DNA from: Melanocharis versteri
Taxonomy: Eukaryota > Chordata > Aves > Passeriformes > Melanocharitidae
DNA length: 64,000 nt
NCBI GenBank assembly: GCA_013397845.1
Contig: VZTG01003262.1
Coordinates: forward strand, 4,598 to 68,597
Direction of reading: 5' to 3'
The first letter of the stretch is position 1, and every line of letters begins with the position of its first letter. This document shows, piece by piece, positions 36,101 to 50,433 of the stretch. The notes beneath the pieces were generated by a model that saw nothing but the letters and a program-made list of their open reading frames with translations, ran no database searches and was not told where the DNA came from. A program made the translations under genes and the position numbers.

Positions 36101-38785
36101 TCTCAGGCAGCATTTGGAAATTATTTCTACCTCAAAGATTACATCTGTCTCTTCCTGTTTCAGCAAACCTGCATTGATCTGCTTTAAATTAAAACCATGT
36201 GTTATACCTCATAATTTTAAGAAGGTTTACGCCAGCCTGCATTCTAGCTGGTAGTATTCTCTTCAGCAGAAGCTGCAGGCTAGTTCTCCACCTCAAGATT
36301 CACATGTGTGTCTTAGGTCTCCAGAAGATTGTTATTGTTACGCTCCTAAAGAATCTACTTGGAAGAATCTGGAAGAATCTTTTTGGAAAAGAGATTCCTC
36401 CTTGGCACCGGCAGTTGCATAGATGCGTTCCCCATTCCCCATTTTTCAAAGACACTAGAGTTTCTATCCATCATTTCCAGTGCTGCTGGCTTGGCATGTC
36501 AGGGAATTTCTTTCTTTTCCCAGTGATCATAGGTTTGAAGACCTTCCTAGAAAGTGCACCTAGAGGTAGGCAACTGGGCTGCTCTAATATAAATGATGTT
36601 GAATATACATAAACTAGAATTCTACCAAGACTAATTAATTTTAAAATCTAAGTGGAAGGTTATAGGAATGACCTACAGATGAAAGACAGGTTAAGTCAGC
36701 TGTAAATCTGAGCAATGACTATCCGGAGGATGCTGTTGATCTAATTATAGGTAATTGCTGAAAACATAACAATTCTGTAATAGACGTGCCCTTCCAAAGG
36801 GTATTAGCTCATATATAAAAGATGCCAGATGATTGAAAAAAAACAACTCCGAATTGTTCTATGTGAGCACAAAGCAGTTTGTCCTGTAAAAAAAACCCTA
36901 AAACAAAAACAACTTTCCTACAAAGAACTAGGACACAAAGTATTTGGTTTAATTTTGTTGGGAGAATTTGGACTCCCAGCAGCTTCAGAGTAGACTGAGC
37001 AGTGGTGCTGCTTTTGGGTCTTCTAGATATTACATAGCTATCCTGACATCATTGGTGAAAGTTAAAATCCAAGACAACTGAGAATAAAAGCAGTAGATAA
37101 ATTGGCAGCTTTGGCCTGTGTTCCCTTTAATCTAAACAAGTCTGAATATTCAGTTTTGCAAGTGTGATTGTGCAACTCAAGATAACTGTTCCGCTTCTGT
37201 CCCCATGCTCTTTAGTTAGTCACTGCCTGCAATATTTTCTGCAATACCTGTCCTTGACACTATCCAATACAGATGATTATAAGCTTATGTGTATTAAAAG
37301 TATATTCTGTGTGTGTGAAGCTCTTGGTTTCCTACTGCCTCTTAAAAAAACTGCCTCTCTTTCTTTGCCTCCATCTCCACTCTGCACTTCACATTTGCTG
37401 ACTGCTCCAGTGCAGCCACTCATGGAGAACAAGCAAAACATCTCAGAAGCTGGCCAGCATTTCACTTGAATAGCTCAAATCATCAGGAAATGTAAAGCTG
37501 GAGATACACTTACATAACTTAATTGAATTAGGACATTGCAGAAAAAAATATCTTCTCTAAGCCTGACTTACCTGATGCTTTCTGCTGGTGCTACAAAAGA
37601 GTCAGCCCGACTCTGTGACACCAAGAACATTCAGAATTTAAAAAGGAAACAACACAAACTCAAATACTTATTCTTCCAGGTAAGGAAATCTCCCAGCTTG
37701 GGGATTTATTTGGCAGAACTTAGAATGTATCGAATCTGACTGAAGATCTGAATACTCAGTGTCTTGCTAGTGCCTTTAAAAAGGAAATTCACTCAAGGTG
37801 CATACCGTGATGACTGCAAATGCTTTGTGATTGTGAATAAAAATACAACCAACAAACTGACACATCTAAGAAATGCTTTTCTAAGACACACAGCTGGCCT
37901 GCTGAGCTACCTGATGGTCAAATCTCAGAACACAAGCTTTCCTCCACCTGACAAAGACCATTCAATTTTCGAGACTTTATATGGACAGCTTTCTAGCTGC
38001 CAAAGGTTGTTGAAGCATTTCAGTTTTGTTTTTCGCACATTGTCAAAAGATTTTTTGTTTTGGCTTGTGTGCTTTCAAAGGCAGAACAGAAATATTGACA
38101 AAGGCACTATTCATGTCAGTACTTAACTGCTGATTGACATCTCTTTTTCTGCATGCTGGTGGAAGCTGCTGACTTTTAGCTTTGGCTGGAAGGAGCCGAC
38201 AGGGAAATTGAACACCTCTTCCTCAGTCCCAAATAACTGCAAATCTAAAGGGTCTTTTGTTGAAAGATTACTGAGTTTCAGAAAGCCAGGCAAGAAAGAA
38301 AAATATTTTTTTTCAGTTCTTTCCTTATGCTTATTGCTACAGAGTCCAACTCTGACCCCTGGACTCAGGGTAGGTATTTCTACCATCCTCATCAGCATGC
38401 CATCTAACAAAGAGGTTGTTCGTTTCTATTAGGTGTTTTGTTTCTTCCCACATCATTTCAATGAAAGAAGAACAAAGTTAAAAATGCTGGATGTTCCTGC
38501 GTTTAAAAATTCTATGGCAGAAAAAAAGAAAAGTTGAAGAGGTGGAACTTGTTAAGCAATGAGACCTTGTTTTCTATACAAGGAATAAAAACCAGAAAAA
38601 AACCCAGGGAAAATAGGCAGGTATTTTAGGTTTTTTATCTTGTAACAAAAAGTTATTTCACTTTTTTAAGCAGTATTTTAACATAATTGTCTACTAAAAA
38701 AATGGTGCAGAATTTCCATGAAACAGCTGCTACTTCTACCTTTTTTAATTTTGAGCTTTCGTTTTTAAATTTCTCCTTTTAACAG

Positions 38786-39147
38786 GGAAGCCTTGAGAGG
38801 GCTCGGGGGGTTCTCATCACTGTCTGCAGTTCCCTGAAGGGAGGCTGTGGTGATGTGGGGGCCCGTATCTGCTATGGTACCTGCAGTGAGAGGACAAGAG
38901 GAAATGGCCTTAGGCTGAGACAGGGGAAATTCAGACCAGATATTAGAAAAGAATTGTCACTGTTAGGGTGGTCATACACTGGAATAGGTTGCCTGGGGAG
39001 GCAGTGAAGTCACCATCCCTGGAGGTGTTCAAGAGGCATCTGGATCTGGCACTGGGTGACGTGGTTTAGGGGTTTAGGGCAGCGCTGGGTTCATGGTTGA
39101 ACTTGATGGACTTGGAGGTCTTTCCCAACCTTGATTATCCTATGAAA
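38786..39147 (+). mobile_element. CR1 LINE 3' fragment
   Basis: Sense-strand CR1 3' region: 'gaggacaagaggaaatggcc' (38891), 'caggggaaattcagacca' (38920), 'ggaggcagtgaagtcaccat' (38998), 'atccctggaggtgttcaag', 'ggatctggcactgggtgac' (39042) and the terminal 'cccaaccttgattatcctatg' (39124-39144). 5' truncated and non-coding. Confidence 0.92.
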
Positions 39148-42100
39148 ACACTTACCTGAGTATTGCAGGGCAAACATGCTGGGCTTTGTGTTTCAAATAC
39201 AGGGAAACGACTTGGCATTTACATGGGCCAAGTTACTTAAAAGTGTTTCCGTTTCAGAGATGGACTTTTGGAATGTTCATATAGCAAGTGAGGCAGAGTC
39301 AGCCCTAAAATTCTATCATATAATAATATACCAGGAACAAAAGGTCTATGGCTACATTAGCATTTGAATTGTCTCTCTGGTATGAGACCATTTATCTAAT
39401 TTAATGTTTCTGAATATTCTGACATGTCAAATAAACGTGAAATAATTGAATCGATAGAAATATCAAGATGATTATTTTTCAAAAGAGAGAAATACAGTAA
39501 AAAGATGCGGGAAGCAGCAAAAAGAGAATAGTAAACTACTCATAAATGTACCTGTCCAATCCAGCATTTTGACAAAAACTTGTGTGAGGTTTTACTCTCT
39601 GGGTGCCCAGTAGTTTTGCCACACTCTTCAGTGTGTGAATTCTGAAAGAGGTCCACCTTTTTCTCAAGAATATTCACCTGTTCAGGTGCTCCTCCATTAC
39701 TTGACACAGAACAGATCTTCTCGCCCTTTGCATTCTTTTAAACTTTTAAACTATTAGAGAGAATATGACTCTGACAGTCTGGCAAAAAAGCCTTACATCA
39801 TTCTGTTCCCAGAATCTGTCCTAATTAAGGAGGTGTTTCCTCACATTTCTTTAGTAAAGCTGCTGGTATCATCAGCCTCTCAACAGAGATGCCAATGGAT
39901 ATCTTCACAACCTAATTATCAAGCTTTCAGTAGTAACTGCTATTTTGTAGTGTTCCACAGGCTTTTATCATGACCTTAAAGCCTACATTTCTCCAATTAT
40001 TGTTTCAGTTCTTGAAAAAAAAGTCAATTACCATTTTCAGACTTCTTATGCACAAGATTTTGGGAGTACAGTGGGAGAAGAAGAGAACTTGGAGTAGAAG
40101 ACTTAGGCAGCAATTTTGTCTCCCACTTTCAAACTCTTTCTTACAAAAACTTAAACCAACTTATGTTATGAAGGAGAACTGTTTTAAATGCTTTCGGAGG
40201 AAAATCAGGGAAATGATCCTACAATGAGAACTTTGCCTAAAGGTATGCAGCCCTCACTTTGGTAGGGCCTGCACAAATAGTATGCCAAGATCAAAAAAAT
40301 AAATCAACCCCACAAAACTTCTTAAGAATTCAGAAAGCAAATTTTCCCCAGTATATAAAAGGAAGCCTCTTTGAGCCCTACCTTCTTGCATCATCATTCT
40401 TTCAAATCCAGTTTTCCCCATGGTTTTTTGGAATTCAGGTGATTCCAAAACTTGACTTTGAGGTTTCTACAGGAAAGGACTATTCTAACATCAGAAGGAC
40501 ATTGCTAAATTCAGTTAAAAAGCCTTAAAGATTCATAGTAAACTGCACAAAATATCTCCAGAAATGCATACCTTTTTATCAGTACAACGTGGACTGTGTC
40601 ACGAGCATTAGAGTATTTTACATAGCCGTATTCTGTGGTGCTTTCAGCCCAGCAGTAACTGTGGTCAGGTGAGTAAGGATGTCTCAGAACTTCATCCAAA
40701 CCCTCATAGTTTTTTTTGACAGTAAATGTGATTCCTTTCTTTCTCGTGTCTCTCCCAGTTCTGCTTCTAGAACTACTTAAGAAGTTGACCTGGGTTACCA
40801 TTCTGGACAGCTATTTTCACCTGCATTGTGGGAGACATAGACACACAGCTGATCTGAACCACTTTGGTTTGTTTTCTTGTGCATTTATACTCTGTCGTGC
40901 ACACTGTTAAATGTTACTCCAAGGAGCAAAAATTGAGTGGAAAAATACTCTGGTGCTTTGTCCAGGAGCAGGGAGTGGAGGTCCTCAGAACACCACAACC
41001 TCTGGTAACTTTGAGCAGATCATTCTCCTTTCTTTGCCTGAGGTTTTTGTCTCAGCAACTGTGTAGTAATTTTTCTTTTCCTCCACAACTTTTTCTGTTT
41101 TTTTCTTCAGACAATGTAAGCTCCCAGTACAGGAAATTTCTTGCTGTGCCTTTGACTGGAACCAGAATGAGAAAACTCTGTTTCACCTTCAACTTTCTGT
41201 GCACTCTGTTGGAATGACACTAAAATAAATGTTAAAAAACTCTGGCTAGTTCTGCTTAGGCCATTCAAACTGATATTACTTTTAGCTGTTTTCAACTTTT
41301 TGGTTCCATTGTGCAAAGTGGTAGTTTTAAATATGTTGTTGTTAAATTAGTTTAACCGTTCCTGTATAAACAGAGCTAAGTACCATCTAAGTGGCTAAAC
41401 GACTGTTTTTCACTAGGTGCCTGACTAGGGAGAATTTCCAATAAGAACTGACGTAATAGCTCTGTTTGTGAAACAGACAGACAGTGTCACCTGTGTCATC
41501 CCTGGGCTGCGTTGCAAAGGCATATCTTTGTGTCAACAGGGTGATGTGACCTGTCCTCATCATTGATGCAGAAGTACTGGCAATATGGGAGGACTACAGT
41601 TGGCAAAGTTAGAAGTTAGCTCTGTGACTTTCATGTGGGGTCAGATGATGGGAACAGACAACTCGCTTTAGACAAGAAAAAGTAAACAAGTCTCAAATAG
41701 ACAATGTTTTTGACATAAACTCTCTTTCTAGAGAAAAGCAAAACCCAATACACATTCTGACCAAATTCTGAGCCTTGGCTGCATATTTCTTATTTTCATT
41801 TTAATCAGCAGGAACTCTGTGTGAGTATGTCAAAGGTGAAAACTGTACCCCAGCTTCAGCTCAGATCAATATAACCATGTGATTTTGCAGCCCCACCTAA
41901 GTGTAATAAAGTAGAACTCAAGCTATTGTATCACTGATTAGTACATTGCATGTTTAAGAAAAGATACAGGACTTTAAATTAATGGCAGTCCAAGAAAATG
42001 AAAGTAAGTGTAAACCAAAAAAATACCTTGAAGTACAAAATATAAAACCCCAGACATTTATCAAAGCATAGCTTAAATGTCCTGTGCACATAAGAGTACA

Positions 42101-45100
42101 TCTGAAGGAATAAGAGATGTGCTAAGAAACCAGACCTTAAAGCTGCAGAAGGAGAAGAAACTCACGGGTGGATTTAAGTCAAACATGTTACCTCAACTAC
42201 AGTGTACATTTAAAGAACAGCAAGCAATCTGATGAATGCCACTGAGAACTGGACACTTGCAATTGAATCCAAGAAAAAAGTACAAAACCAGTTCCTCCAG
42301 CCCTTTTTCCACTGAAGGGAGGAATATTTTCCCTTTAGAGGTGCCTACTGCCTTGAATTAGCTTTGCACCATTACTTCCTCCGCGCCCACCATGACACAA
42401 GACTACAATGAGTCTTCTCCTTCCAGAACATCACAGTTTTCATTCCGTGCTCTGTCTTGGCTGTTCCTTAGCAATGTGACTGTATGAGCTGCAGAGTCTG
42501 ACATACAGCTGGAGTTAAATCCCCAGGCACTCTGCTCTTAGCAATGCAGGATATGAGGTCTGGGGCACTTCTAACTCTCTTCCAGCCAAAGTGACACAGG
42601 ACACCTGCTCAAGCTCTGGTCACAGTTGTATGCACCCTTTGAAGGCAGGCAGGCATGAATTGTTGTTAAATTTAGTTTTTTAATGAGTAATTCCCACCTC
42701 ACACGTACAATCTGTACACAGATTCAGATACAGTTCTTGGGAGGTTGTTGGTTTATATACGCATGGATACAGTTGGTTGCATATAACCACCTGTCCTTAA
42801 CAGCACTTCTCTCACTGTAATTGTATTTAGAGTAAAAAAACCCTCTTTTGCCAAAGAAATTTTGATCATCCATTTGGGATGTACTGTATGATTTATATTC
42901 TTAGAACAGGAAAACATACCCCTCAGAACCCTCCCAATTTGTTTTTCTGTATGTATTCAGTTTAGCTAAGTTAATATATTTAGAAAGTAAATAGTATTTA
43001 GAAAGTAGAAAATCAGTAGAGCCAGGGAAAATGTTAAATAAATCTGAAGTGTGTGCATATTATGACACAGTTTTTAAATTTCTGCCTTCCCAACTGGGAG
43101 TGGAGATCATGTATTATAGTGTGACGATATATATATTGTCTATTTTAAACTGTATTATGAAGTAAAATATTTTACTACTTAGCTAGAGAACCACTCCGAT
43201 CTTAAACAAACCAGTCTTAGAGTAGGACCCATTTCTAATTCTAATGTAATGTCTTCCAGCTGCCACTGTGCAATGTTCCAGCAGAGCTTTTCCTGTTGGC
43301 TGATGGGATTTATGTTACTCTTAACCTTGAATAGTTCTGGCAATGAAGGGCCTGGTTCCACTTTTCTACTCCATCATGCTCGCAGTAGTGTGATGTTACA
43401 TCATCAACATGGCTCAGCATGTCTATCTGAGCATTTTGTCTGCACAGACAGCAAATCTAGCTCTTGAATTCCTTCTTCTTGCTTCCCTTGGCAATGTAAG
43501 TCCTTTGAGATTTTAGTCTTAAGAATAAGAAAGACTCCCAAGTAAAAGTGTTGCGTATTGTGGTGACTTTTCACTCTGAAATGACAATTTCTTTGTTACC
43601 TCAATATCCTTCTCCTTCAGTGCCCTAATTGTAGCCTTTATATCCTATCTATTTGACTTAAAGGAGGGAATTTGACTTAATGCTCGCAAGTACGAGGTCG
43701 CTAAGGAAACAGAATCCCCTATTGTGCCTCTGAGTTAGCCTTGGTATAAACACCACTGACTAGGAGAAAGAGGCAAGACAGAGAATTCTGTCAATTTGAT
43801 ACATTTATTTGGCAAGTTTAAGCCCTGTAAAAAGATATAATTTGAAGATGTTTGGAAACAGTATGGTAGAAGAGTGGATGAAAAAGCTGTACATCTTCCA
43901 TACTGAATGTGCTGTTTTGCCAATCCATTTAAACATCCCACTCTTGCTTTGTTAGAGCTCCACCACAAAATCAAATTCCCTGTTCTGGCTGCAGCCCATC
44001 ATGCTTACAAAATATCATTAAGGCAGGAGGGGGTGGAAGGTGAGAGGGGAAAGAAAAAAGCATAGAAAGTCAGGAAGAAAAAGGAGCAAAAACAAGATGG
44101 AAAGAGGGGGAGGGGAGAAGGGAGGGAATAAAACCAGATTTTGAGCTGACAGCACATTCCCACAGATCCAAGATAGTGAAAAATAAGTCACAAACCAAGA
44201 GTGCACTTTAAAATGCCTGGCTCATTTTCCCTGCTTTTACTCCGGTGAGTTATTACTAGTCAGCATCCAGCAAAGAAGACACCCTCTTAACTGGAGAGGA
44301 CCTTGAACCAAAACAAAAAATACAGCTGCAGGCCAACTGGTGTTCTTCAGTGAGTAGTAATGCTACTTATAGGAGTCAGGCAAAAAGTGGAAAAAATAGT
44401 ATCTAATCAGAACTGTGGGGGGAAAAAATGTGTCTATGTGGAAAAAGGTAATTTCCAAGTTGGAAACTAACCAGGAAACAGGCCTGAAATAGTGGAAAAT
44501 AGTAAACAAATTCCTGTGAGATGAACTAACATTGTGCCCTGCAATGAAAAGTAACTGGAAAGTAAAGAAAACAAGTGGTTTGGAGCCAGAACATAACAAA
44601 AACTGTCACAGAGTCTCAGATCCCAGATAGCCCACACACTTCTGGTGCTAGACACCTCTTGGAAAAACAGTCTGTCTCCTGTTTGACTCAGGAGAGTTCA
44701 CTGGAATTTTTAAATCACAGCTGTCTCTGCTGAAGGGGATGTAAGAGATATAAAGAACATTTCTGAATTGGCGCTGCCCTTTCCAAATGCACAACCTCAA
44801 AAACTTGCCATTACATCACTAGGATAGAGAGAGATCAACACCATCGCATCCAGTTCTACTTCTGTGGGCATCGAGAGTAAAGCTCAAAGCTTATTATAAA
44901 AGCACTGGTTTCAAAAGCTTTTCTGAACTTTGACATTGTCTTACTTTGCAGAATTCCTGTCAATCCCGTTTTAATTCTTTTTTCTTCAGGGTGATATTAC
45001 CTTTCTAGAAAAGAATCCCACCTCCATCAAGAAGCTTCCTGTAAACCTGTGTGTTGCCATCTTAAACATAAATTTCTTCTGAGATTTAATCCTATGTGCT

Positions 45101-47376
45101 CATTGTGCCCTTGCAGGAAGGTGTTGTATCTGCCTGAAACTTGTCCATTTTTCTTGATTGTGCTAGCTGATCTAATGACTCTTGTGGTACAAATTAATTT
45201 TGTTTTCTTTTGCATGGGTCTCTGGAGAAATATTCTTATTAATTTATGAATTATAAAAATGAGTTACAAGACCCACCCTATCACAAAGACACCACCCCGC
45301 CAGTCATGATTGTCTGTAAGTCAATTACCTTGTGCCTCATCTGGAAATGTGATGCCAGAGGATGGGTCCATGGAAACCACTGACATATCTGGAAGAGCCA
45401 GTGGTAACACGAGAAGTTATCTGAGAAGTCAGTTGGCTTGTGAGATCCTGTGCCAGCACACAGGTAGCTAGTACAGACTCTGCTCTCTAGGAGAAATGCT
45501 AACAAAGCTGCAGCAGCCCAAAAGCATTTAGGAGCCCGGTGTGTACCCCAGAACCATGCTCCAGTGGATATGATGCAACAGATCTCTATCAGTCAGCAAA
45601 AGAGAATTAGTCGAGATACACCCATGATTCATCCAAATGAGATGTCAATACTGGCTTCTGTAGCCTATAATGTCCCTACCCTAGCAGGCAGGGCCACGTA
45701 CTTTGACCCCTAATAGGAACTCTATGTACTTATTAAACGAAAATAAACCTCTTCTCAGCACTCCTAATGCTTAGTACAAGCTATTTGCATCACAATAACA
45801 TGGATAGTAATAACACTGAGTAATCGGCACGGCTTTTAACTGCTAAGTCATGGCCCTTTCACCGATCAATAATTCCAGGTCTCTTCTAAGGGGACAGTTT
45901 CAGCAGAGCCCTCAAAGGAAACTTGCATGTGAAGATCTTAGGTGCTCCTAGGAAGCAAAGACTGTGAGTTGATTGAAAACTTCTATAAAATATTCTTTTG
46001 AGATCTGATTTGTGTCGGCAACTCTGGTCTTAGGACCTCATAATTACTGCCAGTAGAGCTGCTTGATTAAAAGTCATCATCTTTCCTTTTTTCCTGAATG
46101 GTCCATCATCCACAGCTATTCAAATTCTCTTTATTTAACCATGAGATCATTTCCATGAACCCAGAATGTGGCATATTATGTAGGAATACCTGCGTGCTAA
46201 CTTAATGTGCTGCTGCTTTTCATTAGTGTTGTGAAGCTGCTTTCAAGCCACTGTATTTATTTAACAACAAGGTCAAGACATCTGTGTAGAGGGTTAAAGC
46301 AACCACTGGTAGCTCCAAATTGTTATGTTGGTGGGCATACCTGGTACAACACCAAAAGGTTTCTTTCTTCCCATCCTGAATCTGAAGGAGGAGGTTTACA
46401 CTTTAGCGGGTTGCTGCTTCACTGTTTTTTGAGCAGGACCTTACTGGCACGCTTTCCACCTTGCACCAAGAACCGCTGAAAATATGCATAGCACCTCGTG
46501 AACGCTGGTGACTTATTCCTCTGCGTGTATCAAATCTAATTTCAGTGTACCTTAATATGCAAAACTGCACTCTCTGTTGGCTCAGAAGCATCTTCAACCC
46601 ATGAATAGGCTCCAGCCTTTGAAACACATACGTTCCGATGGATAGCTGGAGGTAGCAACTGTTTGACCTGTCCATTTCAAACCACTGATGAATCTTGGTC
46701 CTGATTGCTCCTCACTGACCTGTACAAATATCTTCACATGGCTAATCCCAGTGAACCTGCAGTCCATGGCAAAGCCTGAGCTTTGGAATATCTCTGGTTT
46801 ATGGTATAGCTGGCTTTCTGCAGGGATTGTAAATACAAGCTAGTGACAGTGTGACAATGCAGTTATTTGCAGTTGCTTCATTATTTTCAAGTGACAGTGA
46901 GATACCCCTTACAGATAGAGAGCAACACCTGTTTCAGAGAAATGCCTTATAATTAAAGTAAGCATTTAATGTTACAGTGACTCCATGACTCACTCATCTG
47001 CTTGGGATCCTCTTAACTAGCTGTTCTGCAGTTGGAAATAAGGGTATTCCAAAGGCAAGTCAATATTTGGTCTTGTTTTGTTCAGAACTAACTGGTTTCC
47101 AAAACCTCACCTTTATTTTAGTATGAGTCTATGAAAAGAATTTTCCGTTTGTTTTGTATAGTTTTCAGCTCTGTGGAAAAGACCTGCACAAACGTTTGGG
47201 AATTTTTGTTTATGAAAGTTGCTTTTATTGAATGTAAGGTTGTGACTTCAGAGTCAAAGACTGCTACAAAGTATCTAACGTTATTTCTCTTGGAAGTGGG
47301 CTTTCTCTGTAAAGGTGCATTTGATGTTTCTAGGTCTTATTTTCAAATTTAGTCTTTCCAGAGAAAGGCAGGATAC
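39148..47376. other. 8.2-kb intergenic stretch, no gene supported
   Basis: AT-rich, with only short overlapping frames. The one notable structure is a long purine-rich tract at 44024-44130. Confidence 0.55.
44024..44130 (+). repeat. Purine-rich tract with a G-quadruplex motif
   Basis: About 107 bases that are almost entirely A and G on the plus strand with few pyrimidines. It includes four G runs with short loops at 44106-44126 (GGGGG, GGGG, GGG, GGG), fitting the usual G-quadruplex pattern. Confidence 0.7.
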
Positions 47377-47775
47377 ATCATAGAATGGCCTAGGTTGGAA
47401 GGGACCTTAAAGATTATCTCGTTCCAACCCCCTGCCATGGGCAGGGACACCTCCACTAAACCAGGTTACTCAAATCCCTGTCCAACCTGGCCTTGAACAC
47501 TGCCAGAGTCGGGGCATCTGCAGCTTCTCTGGGCAACCTGTACCAGAGCCTCACCACCCTTGCAGCAAAGAATTTCTTCCTAACATCTAATCTAAACTTA
47601 CTCCGTTTCAGTTTGGACCCACTGTGCTGTCACTACAGGTCCTGATGAAGAGTTCCTCTTCAGCCTCCCTGTGGGCCTCCTTCAGATACTGGAAAGTTGC
47701 TTTGAGGTCTCCACACAACCTTCCCTTCTCCAGGCTGAAAAGACCTAACTCTCTTGGCCTATCTTCATAGAGGCC
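47377..47775 (-). mobile_element. CR1 LINE 3' fragment
   Basis: Reverse-complement CR1: starts 'atcatagaatggcctaggtt' (47377), then 'ggaagggaccttaaagatta', 'ccctgccatgggcagggaca' (47431), 'caacctggccttgaacactg' and, near its right end, 'ccttcccttctccaggctga' (47720-47739). Less diverged than the other fragments in the window, so probably one of the younger copies. Confidence 0.94.
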
Positions 47776-48300
47776 ATACTTGCTCTATAAGAACATTTAC
47801 TGTCCTTATATTTTAGCTCTCCATGGAAGAAGATTTTTTTCTAGGCAGCAACAGCAAAACAGATTAGCTAAATTAATTGAAAACCAGCAAAGGGTTTGCA
47901 ACATTTTTGTAGAGCTATCTGCCCTGTCTGACAGAAGGCCACCAATTTCTCTGTGCTCAATTCCTTTCTAATTAAGGAACTTTGTATTATTTGCCTGCTA
48001 CAGACTGTAGGAATAGAAACTTTCAGTAGCTCAGATGCTGAAACAGTTGAGGCTATACAGGTTACTTTGGCAGAATTTAGCTCATTTTTTGTGTACAACA
48101 GTCTGATTCTCTCTAATTCACAGTCTAATGCCTATTACATGCTTCTGTGAGTCAGAGAGGAATGGAGCAAGAGATATCACGTTGCATATAAAAAGGCAAC
48201 AATAATTTACATTTTTGTGCTTTAAGCAAGTCAATTTCATTGAGAACCTTGGGGTTTTTTCCTACCTGGTTTAAGGAATTTTACAATTGGAATATTGCAG

Positions 48301-48891
48301 TGTGTCGCAATAATGGACACAGCCTGGGGAGAAAAGAGAGACAGCCAAATGCAGGAGTAACTAGATAGAAATGCTATTATTTATTTATATACAGAAGGGT
48401 TTTTTATACCCTAGGTCATAGAAAGTAATTGGATCTTTGTTAACCACCCCTCAGGGTTATTGGCTACATCTTAAAAACACCCATTTCCTAAACAATCCTT
48501 CAGACTGACAATAACAAAGTGCAAAAACATCTCACAGGTGCAAGATAGAAGAATTATTTACAAAAGCTCTCTGGCTGTTTTGCAGCTAGCTCCATGAGAA
48601 AGTGAGAATGCTCACGGACACAGGCAGATACTGAAAAATCCCTCTGCCACCAAGCTTTCAGCATCCACAGTAGTGCTTTGCAAAATGCCTTAATTCTGTG
48701 TTAGCAAAAGTTCCAAGTTTGGGAGTCTTAAAATTACTTAAGCTGTTTTTTCAAGTGTTTTATGCCAACAGAGCAGGGGCCAGAATTCAGATTATAAACC
48801 TTAACACAAGGTTTTCATTTTTGTGAGATATCAGAACCCCAAAATAGGTAGAACAAATTAAAGGACCTTCTTAATCTCTGTCTACAGTGCA
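48301..48891 (-). mobile_element. Solo LTR of an endogenous retrovirus, minus strand
   Basis: Read on the minus strand the element contains a CCAAT motif (from 'ttattggctac', 48457 on), a TATA box (TATAAAA at 48402-48408), an AATAAA signal (48380-48385) only about 17 bases further on, and ends in GCGACACA at 48301. The tight TATA-AATAAA spacing is like avian leukosis-type LTRs with a short R region. Flanks carry TTGCAG (48295-48300) and ATGCAG (48892-48897), a possible 6-bp target duplication with one mismatch. The U3 end at 48891 depends on that match and is uncertain. No retroviral genes adjoin it. Confidence 0.62.
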
Positions 48892-50390
48892 ATGCAGCAA
48901 CAAAGTGAAGTCCAAAAGCAGAGACGTGCTATTTGTTTTCACTGACACAATGTTGTGGGAAGAAGCTTTTCCTCTCACGCTTGCCTGTTGTCTGAAGACT
49001 CTAATTCTGAATACCCCTGGTGGACATGAAACACTGGCTGTTAAAGCTTTTCTCAAGCAGTACCTCTTCACTGGTAAGTGATCATGTTCAGGGAGGGACA
49101 TAGTTTGAAGTCTCAGGTAATACGTGTAACCAGAATTAAATACTCAATCCTAGTAATGGCTGTTTCAATCAGTGTAAAACATTTTAATTCTGTTGACAAT
49201 ATCACAGCTATTCCAACCTCGGTTGGATAAAGATCTAGCCCAAGAAGATGATAAGGTTTCCTCCAGCGTCTGAGTTTAAACATGATTATTTTGCACATTT
49301 CGTATGAAGCAAGCTTTTTCAAGTGATTGTTTTCTCCCTGTAAATATGCTTGGTAAATATTCTCATACCAGCAATCCCAGGCCCATTCAGAGCCCTAGCT
49401 ATGATACAGGAATAAATACATGCCACAGGTCTAGGTGCCTCCCGGTAGGTTTTTCAATATTGCAGTGAAAGTTTCAAACCATGTGATCTATAAGCATGTG
49501 TATCCAGACCTCAAATGAACTTGGTCTTTGCAGTAGCAGCAGACCCTGAGCATTTACAGAGTAGTTCTTTAATGTCCAGAACTATTTCTGCCCCTCAGAG
49601 ATGCCTGTCCATATGCTTAGAACATGCACCTTTGGGGCCATCCACTGAGTGAGTGATCAACAGGAGGTCTCTGCACCTGGTTCCCAGCACTCACACAGCT
49701 GTTCTGTAATTCTCTTTATGGAGAAGCTCTATACCTGCCTGCAGATCAAAACAGGGAAGAAAGCATTTTTCAGCAATCTTATTTGATCAGAGTGCTCATA
49801 GTTAACAGGGGATGTGTTGCTGGGACATCTTTTTCAGCTAGGGAGAGAAGAGGAGGTTTGTTTTTCTGACTGTGGCTCTCAGAGCTTCCCAAGACAGTGA
49901 TTTACAGTGGAAATCAAACGCTTTGCATTGACAATCTGATTTTTTAAAAAATGAAAGAGAAACAAAAACAAACAAAAAAGATAACCAAGAAATCCTGAGG
50001 ATCTGATTCTGAATACTGAGTGGGAGCAGAGAACAAGATATAGCTGTCTTTTGCAGCAGAAGTTTTGCTTTCTGGTCAGGGAGTATGTTTTTCTCATGGT
50101 AGCTTTGTGATTCATGTGATTCATGGATCTCAGGGAAACTGGCCAGATAAAGGTAGCATGTGCCACACAATCCTCTTATGCTGTTCCTCTAATCATTATG
50201 AATTAAAGAAGCAGGTTAATGATGTTTCGTCTCCTAAGAAATACATTAATTCACATGTATCCATCATGTTTGAAAATGTTCTTCATCACCACTGACCACA
50301 GCTAAACCAAACAGCTAAACTAAACCTGGGAGAAAGCACAGGGGCCTGAAAAAATAGAATAGGCATGAAAAATAAACCAAAGCAGAAGTC

Positions 50391-50433
50391 AGTGAACAGC
50401 ATATACACTTTATCTTTGTGGTTCAGGAAAGAA
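50391..50433 (+). repeat. Diverged direct repeat, copy A
   Basis: Similar to 51158-51199, sharing 'tatctttgtggttca' and near-identical flanks ('agtgaacagca' versus 'agtgaatagca'). Confidence 0.5.

Larger units (their letters stand above)
24091..38785. other. 14.7-kb intergenic stretch, no gene supported
   Basis: AT-rich DNA with only short simple repeats. I checked open frames on both strands and recognise none; the most open interval is 32315-32780, which is open on both strands and has no known homologue to my eye. No CR1 or LTR signature was seen. Confidence 0.55.
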
